Both the position numbers and the translations under genes were made by a program. DNA of 10,391 nucleotides, taken from NCBI GenBank assembly GCA_002724835.1, contig PBPX01000003.1, positions 14,025 through 24,415 on the forward strand. The letters are read 5' to 3'. This document shows positions 6,530-10,391 of the stretch, in pieces; the first letter of the stretch is position 1, and each line of letters begins with the position of its first letter. The notes beneath the pieces were generated by a model. The model searched no databases and had not been told where the DNA came from. It saw nothing but the letters and a program-made list of their open reading frames with translations. This DNA comes from Actinomycetota bacterium. Lineage in GTDB: Bacteria; Actinomycetota; Acidimicrobiia; Actinomarinales; Actinomarinaceae.

Positions 6530-7714
6530 TTACTCAATAACTTTTGTTACCTGTCCTGCTCCCACTGTTCTACCACCTTCTCTGATAGCAAACTTAACTC
6601 CTTCCTCCATAGCAATTGGAGAGATAAGTTCAACAGAGATCGACACATTATCACCTGGCATAACCATTTCGGTTCCATCAGGAAGAGTTACTTCACCAGT
6701 AACATCTGTCGTTCTAAAATAAAACTGTGGTCTATATCCTTTGAAAAATGGATTATGTCTTCCACCTTCCTCTTTTGTTAGAACATAAACTTCAGCTTCG
6801 AACTTGGTATGTGGAGTTATTGAACCTGGCTTTGCTATAACCTGGCCTCTTTCAACGTCTTCTTTATCAATACCACGTAATAATAAACCAACGTTGTCTC
6901 CAGCTCTACCTTCATCAAGAAGCTTTCTGAACATTTCAACACCAGTACAAACTGATTTGGTTGTTTCTCTAATACCAACGATTTCAACTTCTTCGTTAAC
7001 ATTAACAATTCCTTGTTCAATTCTTCCTGTTACAACTGTTCCACGTCCTGTAATTGAAAATACATCCTCAACAGGCATTAAGAAAGGTTTGTCAACTACT
7101 CTTGTTGGCTCTTCTATGTAAGAATCTACATTTTCCATTAATTCAAGAACAGCTTTCACACCATCTTCTTTTCCTTCGAGAGCTGCTAAAGCTGAACCTT
7201 TTACTACTGGAACATCATCTCCTGGGAAATCATATTCATTTAATAATTCTCTTACTTCCATTTCAACAAGATCTAGAAGCTCATCATCATCAACTTGATC
7301 AACTTTATTAAGGAATACAGCTATTGATGGAACACCAACTTGCCTTGCTAAGAGAACATGCTCTCTAGTTTGTGGCATCGGACCATCTGCAGCTGAAACA
7401 ACTAAAATTGCACCATCTACTTGGGCTGCACCAGTAATCATGTTTTTAACATAATCAGCGTGCCCAGGCATATCTACGTGAGCATAATGTCTGTTTTCAG
7501 TTTCATACTCTACGTGTGCAATCTGGATTGTTATTCCTCTTTCCCTCTCTTCAGGGGCTTTATCAATATCTTCAAAAGCTGTAACGTCACCTGAACCAGC
7601 TTCGGCTAAAACTTTTGTTATAGCGGCCGTCAATGTGGTTTTACCATGGTCAATGTGGCCCATTGTACCGATGTTCACATGAGGCTTGCTACGGTCAAAT
7701 TTTTCTTTTGACAT
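6530..7714 (-). CDS. tuf: Elongation factor Tu
   Basis: EF-Tu is the GTPase that carries aminoacyl-tRNA to the ribosomal A site. The 394 residues are full length. GTPase motifs are G1 GHIDHGKT (19-26), G2 in RERGITI (57-63), G3 DMPGH (81-85), G4 NKVD (136-139) and G5 SAL (174-176). His85 matches the catalytic histidine. Domain 2 shows [17 protein letters not shown], and domain 3 shows [20 protein letters not shown] and the end [21 protein letters not shown]3 has Met where DCPGH is usual, and G1 is preceded by GTM rather than GTI. The ATG at 7714 has AAGGAG (7721-7726) six bases upstream. The gene follows fusA after a 42-base spacer with inverted repeats and is closed by a terminator-like hairpin. 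The spacer and strong ribosome binding site suit a product needed in excess. Confidence 0.99.
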   Translation of the reverse strand: MSKEKFDRSKPHVNIGTMGHIDHGKTTLTAAITKVLAEAGSGDVTAFEDIDKAPEERERGITIQIAHVEYETENRHYAHVDMPGHADYVKNMITGAAQVDGAILVVSAADGPMPQTREHVLLARQVGVPSIAVFLNKVDQVDDDELLDLVEMEVRELLNEYDFPGDDVPVVKGSALAALEGKEDGVKAVLELMENVDSYIEEPTRVVDKPFLMPVEDVFSITGRGTVVTGRIEQGIVNVNEEVEIVGIRETTKSVCTGVEMFRKLLDEGRAGDNVGLLLRGIDKEDVERGQVIAKPGSITPHTKFEAEVYVLTKEEGGRHNPFFKGYRPQFYFRTTDVTGEVTLPDGTEMVMPGDNVSISVELISPIAMEEGVKFAIREGGRTVGAGQVTKVIE

Positions 7715-7720
7715 ATTTTT

Positions 7721-7726
7721 CTCCTT
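7721..7726 (-). promoter_or_regulatory. Ribosome binding site of tuf
   Basis: AAGGAG on the minus strand, six bases before the tuf ATG in an A-rich, probably unstructured stretch. It is a near-ideal site that fixes the start at 7714. Confidence 0.85.
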
Positions 7727-7729
7727 TTT

Positions 7730-7756
7730 ATTGAAGCTTCAATTTGCTATGCAAAT
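7730..7756 (-). repeat. Two adjoining inverted repeats in the fusA-tuf spacer
   Basis: Directly after the fusA stop the minus strand reads ATTTGC-ATA-GCAAAT (7742-7756), a 6-bp stem with a 3-base loop. It is followed, sharing two bases, by the perfect 14-base palindrome ATTGAAGCTTCAAT (7730-7743). The tuf ribosome binding site begins 4 bases later. Neither repeat is followed by a T-run, so they do not look like a terminator. A role in mRNA processing between fusA and tuf, or a protein-binding site, is possible but not shown. The stems are AT-rich and short, so chance is a real alternative. Confidence 0.6.
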
Positions 7757-9847
7757 TTAAACTTCCACCTCTACTCCACGAATACTTGCAGTAATCTCTT
7801 TAGTTATTGCGTCGGGGACGTCTTCATAACTATCAAACTGCATCGTAAATGTTGCACGGCCTTGTGTTCGTGAGCGCAAATCTGTTGCGTACCCGAACAT
7901 TTCTGATAAAGGAACTTTTGCATTGACAACCTTTGCAGATCCTCTTTGTTCCATTTCAGCAATCTTTCCCCTTCTTGAGGATAGATCTCCGACAACATCT
8001 CCCATAAAATCTTCTGGCGTAACAACTTCTACTGTCATTATTGGCTCTAAGAGTTTTACTCCTGCCTTTTTAGCTCCATCTTTTAAAGCCATTGAGCCTG
8101 CTATTTTAAATGCCATTTCTGAAGAGTCAACATCATGATAAGAACCATCTACTAATGTTGCTTTTATATTTTCTAAAGGATATCCAGCTAACACTCCAGA
8201 TTCCATTGCGGCCTCAACGCCTGCATTTACTGATGGAATATACTCCTTAGGAATTCTCCCACTCTTAATTAAATCAACAAATTCATAACCCTCTTCAATT
8301 GGTTCAAGTTCCATAATTACATGACCATACTGGCCTCTACCCCCACTTTGTCTTATGTATTTAGCTTCAATGCTTACTTGTTTTTTAATTGCTTCTCTGT
8401 ATGCAACCTGTGGCTTGCCAATATTTGCTTCAACTCTAAATTCTCTTTTTAGTCTATCCACAAGGATATCTAAATGTAACTCACCCATTCCTGAAATTAT
8501 TGTTTGTCCAGTTTCTTCATCTGAGTTAACTCTGAATGTTGGGTCTTCTTCTGCTAGTTTTTGTAAGCCTTCTGATAATTTTTCTTCATCAGCTTTAGAT
8601 TTTGGTTCAATGGCGACAGATATTACTGGCTCAGGGAAAGTCATAGATTCTAGCTGAATTGGATTAGAAGAATCAGAAAGAGTATCACCCGTCTTAGCAT
8701 TTTTTAATCCAACCCCTGCAACAATATCGCCTGTAGAAATAAAATCAATATCTTCCCTTGAGTTAGAATGCATCCTAAGAATTCTCCCAAGGCGGTCGTC
8801 CTTTCCTGTACTGGTATTTTGGACCTTGTCTCCCTTATTTAAAACTCCTGAATAAACTCTGAAATAAGTTAGCTTTCCAACATGGGGATCACTTACAACT
8901 TTAAAGGCTAAAGCAGCAAATGGTTCTTCATCAGAATGCTTTCTTTCTATTTCATTCTCTTCATCACCTGGCTTGAAACCTTTTACTGGCTCAATATCTA
9001 AAGGAGAAGGTAAATAATCTACGACAGCATCTAATAGTAATTGGACCCCTTTATTCTTAAAAGCACTTCCAGCAAGTACGGGAACAAATAATCCATCTAA
9101 TGTTCCCTTCCTAATTGCTCTTTTAACTTCCTCAACACTTAATTCTTCATCTCCTAGATATTTTTCAAGAACTTCATCATCCGCTTCTGCTACAACATCA
9201 AGGAGCTCTTGTCTCTTTGATTTTGCTTCTTCTATCTTGTCTTGTGGGATTTCAGAAATATCCCATTCAGATCCATCGTCTTTTGTCCAAGTATGTGCTT
9301 TCATCTCAACCAAATCTATAACTCCAACAAAATTTGCCTCGGATCCAATAGGTATATGTAATACTGCTGGCCTGGCTTCTAATCTTTCAATAATTGATTG
9401 GACATCAAAATCAAAATCGGCACCTGTTCTATCTAATTTATTAATAAAGCATATTCTTGGAACATTGTACTTGTCTGCTTGTCTCCATACCGTTTCTGAT
9501 TGTGGCTCTACTCCTGCAACACCATCAAATACAGCTACTGCTCCATCTAAAACTCTTAAAGATCTTTCAACTTCAACAGTAAAATCTACGTGACCTGGTG
9601 TATCAATTATATTAATTGTGTGATCGTTCCAAGCACAAGTTGTGGCAGCAGACGTAATTGTTATCCCTCTTTCTTGCTCTTGCTCCATCCAATCCATAAC
9701 AGCAGCACCATCATGAACTTCTCCTATTTTGTAAGTTTTACCAGTGTAGTAAAGTATCCTCTCTGTAAGAGTTGTCTTTCCTGCATCAATATGAGCCATG
9801 ATTCCGATATTTCTTAAATTTTTTAATTCTGTAGTTCTATCTCCCAT
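7757..9847 (-). CDS. fusA: Elongation factor G
   Basis: EF-G is the GTPase that drives translocation and, with RRF, ribosome recycling. From the ATG at 9847 the product has 696 residues, the normal length. GTPase motifs are G1 AHIDAGKT (18-25), G2 in [15 protein letters not shown]3 DTPGH (82-86), G4 NKLD (136-139) and a G5-like [10 protein letters not shown]. Later domains show [12 protein letters not shown] (domain II), [20 protein letters not shown] and [16 protein letters not shown] (III), [10 protein letters not shown] (IV), and LSSRRGKI with [20 protein letters not shown] (V). A GTG at 9856 in frame would add three residues, but AGGTGG (9853-9858) overlaps it and sits five bases before the ATG, so the ATG is preferred. 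The start is 2 bases after the rpsG stop. It looks like a canonical, functional EF-G. Confidence 0.98.
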   Translation of the reverse strand: MGDRTTELKNLRNIGIMAHIDAGKTTLTERILYYTGKTYKIGEVHDGAAVMDWMEQEQERGITITSAATTCAWNDHTINIIDTPGHVDFTVEVERSLRVLDGAVAVFDGVAGVEPQSETVWRQADKYNVPRICFINKLDRTGADFDFDVQSIIERLEARPAVLHIPIGSEANFVGVIDLVEMKAHTWTKDDGSEWDISEIPQDKIEEAKSKRQELLDVVAEADDEVLEKYLGDEELSVEEVKRAIRKGTLDGLFVPVLAGSAFKNKGVQLLLDAVVDYLPSPLDIEPVKGFKPGDEENEIERKHSDEEPFAALAFKVVSDPHVGKLTYFRVYSGVLNKGDKVQNTSTGKDDRLGRILRMHSNSREDIDFISTGDIVAGVGLKNAKTGDTLSDSSNPIQLESMTFPEPVISVAIEPKSKADEEKLSEGLQKLAEEDPTFRVNSDEETGQTIISGMGELHLDILVDRLKREFRVEANIGKPQVAYREAIKKQVSIEAKYIRQSGGRGQYGHVIMELEPIEEGYEFVDLIKSGRIPKEYIPSVNAGVEAAMESGVLAGYPLENIKATLVDGSYHDVDSSEMAFKIAGSMALKDGAKKAGVKLLEPIMTVEVVTPEDFMGDVVGDLSSRRGKIAEMEQRGSAKVVNAKVPLSEMFGYATDLRSRTQGRATFTMQFDSYEDVPDAITKEITASIRGVEVEV

Positions 9848-9849
9848 GA

Positions 9850-10317
9850 TTACCACCTGTAATGAGCAAAGGCTCTATTAGATTCTGCCATTTTATGAAC
9901 ATCTTCTCTTTTCTTGACCGAAGCTCCTGTATTTTTACTTGCATCAAGAATTTCACGACCTAATCGTTCGTGCATTGTTTTTTCTCCTCTTTTTCTTGAT
10001 GCATCTACAATCCATCTAATTGCCAATGTGGTTCCTCTTCTATGAGGTACCTCCATAGGAACCTGATAATTTGTTCCTCCGACTCTTCTTGATTTTGTTT
10101 CTATTTGAGGTTTAACGTTTTCAAATGCTTCTTTTAATAAATTTAAAGGATCTCCACCAGCTTGTTTTTCAACTAATTCAAGAGCTTTGTAAACAATATT
10201 TCTAGCAGTATCTTTTTTACCATCTAGCAAAACTTGATTTGTCAACTGAGAAACTAGAACACTATTAAATAGTGGGTCAGCTTCTGGTTTTCTTTTTAGG
10301 GAGGGTCCTCTTCTCAT
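9850..10317 (-). CDS. rpsG: 30S ribosomal protein S7 (uS7)
   Basis: uS7 is a primary 16S rRNA-binding protein that nucleates the 30S head and lines the E-site mRNA exit. In E. coli it also represses translation of the str operon. The 155 residues match the 155-156 usual length. Signatures are [20 protein letters not shown] at the start, [20 protein letters not shown] (22-41), [20 protein letters not shown] (69-88), [20 protein letters not shown], and the end [20 protein letters not shown]. The ATG at 10317 is 2 bases after the rpsL stop. No strong ribosome binding site is visible there, so translation is probably coupled to S12. The last codons hold the fusA ribosome binding site. Confidence 0.98.
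   Translation of the reverse strand: MRRGPSLKRKPEADPLFNSVLVSQLTNQVLLDGKKDTARNIVYKALELVEKQAGGDPLNLLKEAFENVKPQIETKSRRVGGTNYQVPMEVPHRRGTTLAIRWIVDASRKRGEKTMHERLGREILDASKNTGASVKKREDVHKMAESNRAFAHYRW
9853..9858 (-). promoter_or_regulatory. Ribosome binding site of fusA (decides the start)
   Basis: AGGTGG on the minus strand, within the last codons of rpsG and five bases before ATG 9847. It overlaps the alternative GTG codon at 9856, which therefore cannot use it. Confidence 0.75.
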
Positions 10318-10319
10318 AA

Positions 10320-10391
10320 TTAATCTTTTTTGCTTCCGTACCTAGATCTTGCTTGCTTTCTATCTGTTACTCCACCTGTATCTAAAGCTCC
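10320..10391 (-). CDS. rpsL: 30S ribosomal protein S12 (uS12), 3' end only
   Basis: The last 23 codons plus a TAA stop of uS12, the decoding-centre protein, are present. The readable residues are [20 protein letters not shown] and then KKD, the typical S12 ending (GVxDRKQxRSKYGxKK). The rest of the gene, including the loops where streptomycin-resistance changes occur, lies outside the window. The stop is 2 bases ahead of the rpsG start, the usual rpsL-rpsG arrangement. The gene is short but unmistakable from both sequence and position. Confidence 0.95.
   Translation of the reverse strand, partial: GALDTGGVTDRKQARSRYGSKKD

Noticed and set aside
6375-6722. Plus-strand open frame of 115 codons across the tuf-rpsJ spacer
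   Set aside because: It runs antisense through rpsJ, the hairpin and the tuf end. The composition is unlike a known protein, and both overlapped genes are certain.
6804-7121. Plus-strand open frame of 105 codons antisense to tuf
   Set aside because: It is the reverse shadow of conserved EF-Tu codons, with no ribosome binding site or family resemblance.
7727-7758. Possible promoter for tuf in the fusA-tuf spacer (TTTGCA and AATAAA)
   Set aside because: The -10-like element would abut the ribosome binding site, leaving almost no leader, and both boxes are weak. The bases are better explained as inverted repeats in an AT-rich spacer.
7804-8025. Minus-strand open frame of 73 codons in another frame of fusA
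   Set aside because: Same strand but out of frame with a strongly conserved EF-G domain V; no ribosome binding site.
8355-8657. Plus-strand open frame of 100 codons antisense to fusA
   Set aside because: Shadow of EF-G domains III-IV; no independent coding evidence.
9237-9593. Plus-strand open frame of 118 codons antisense to fusA
   Set aside because: It lies wholly inside the EF-G G domain on the opposite strand. It is Ser/Ile/Thr-rich, as expected for a shadow frame.
9848-9856. GTG at 9856 as the start of fusA
   Set aside because: The Shine-Dalgarno AGGTGG overlaps that GTG, and the family N-terminus fits the ATG at 9847.
1-10391. A novel system hidden in the ribosomal block
   Set aside because: Every complete gene is a recognised translation gene in its usual order. 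The only sizeable spacers are 42 and 50 bases, and no inserted gene, repeat array or mobile element is present.

Overview
The window is one uninterrupted block of translation genes, all read on the minus strand, so transcription runs from high to low coordinates. The order is rpsL (3' end only), rpsG, fusA, tuf, rpsJ, rplC, rplD, rplW, rplB, rpsS, rplV, rpsC, rplP, rpmC, rpsQ, rplN, rplX, rplE, rpsN (5' end only). This is the classical bacterial str, S10 and spc operon series with no gene missing, inserted or rearranged. No mobile element, CRISPR array, tRNA or rRNA gene, or non-ribosomal gene was seen, and no gene-free stretch exceeds 50 bases.

The DNA is visibly AT-rich, with A/T-ending codons dominating. 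The protein sequences nevertheless read as actinobacterial. Examples from memory are the S3 segment around [17 protein letters not shown] and [19 protein letters not shown], the L16 start [19 protein letters not shown], the L22 segment [17 protein letters not shown], and the L14 C-terminus [11 protein letters not shown] with SLAPEV. Low GC, actinobacterial (Acidimicrobiia-like) ribosomal proteins and very tight packing together suggest a streamlined aquatic actinobacterium such as the Ca. Actinomarinales. That placement is inference and needs a tree.

Layout: 9850-10391 holds the start of the str cluster (S12 end, S7). 7757-9847 is EF-G and 6530-7714 is EF-Tu. A 42-base fusA-tuf spacer carries two adjoining inverted repeats and a strong Shine-Dalgarno (SD) sequence. 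A 50-base tuf-rpsJ spacer holds a clear intrinsic-terminator-like hairpin ending only 9 bases before the rpsJ start codon. From 1 to 6479 run the S10 and spc genes, with junctions of -8 to +3 bases, many as ATGA or TAATG stop-start overlaps. Several SD sequences are written into the last codons of the upstream gene.

The products act together. S12, S7, S10, S19, S3, S17 and S14 build the 30S subunit. L3, L4, L23, L2, L22, L16, L29, L14, L24 and L5 build the 50S subunit. EF-Tu delivers aminoacyl-tRNA and EF-G drives translocation. No undescribed system was found. The points most worth a second look are the terminator with no room for a promoter ahead of rpsJ, the repeat-bearing C-terminal tail of S3, the apparently long, zinc-free S14 in the spc position, and the Cys-to-Met change in the EF-Tu G3 motif.
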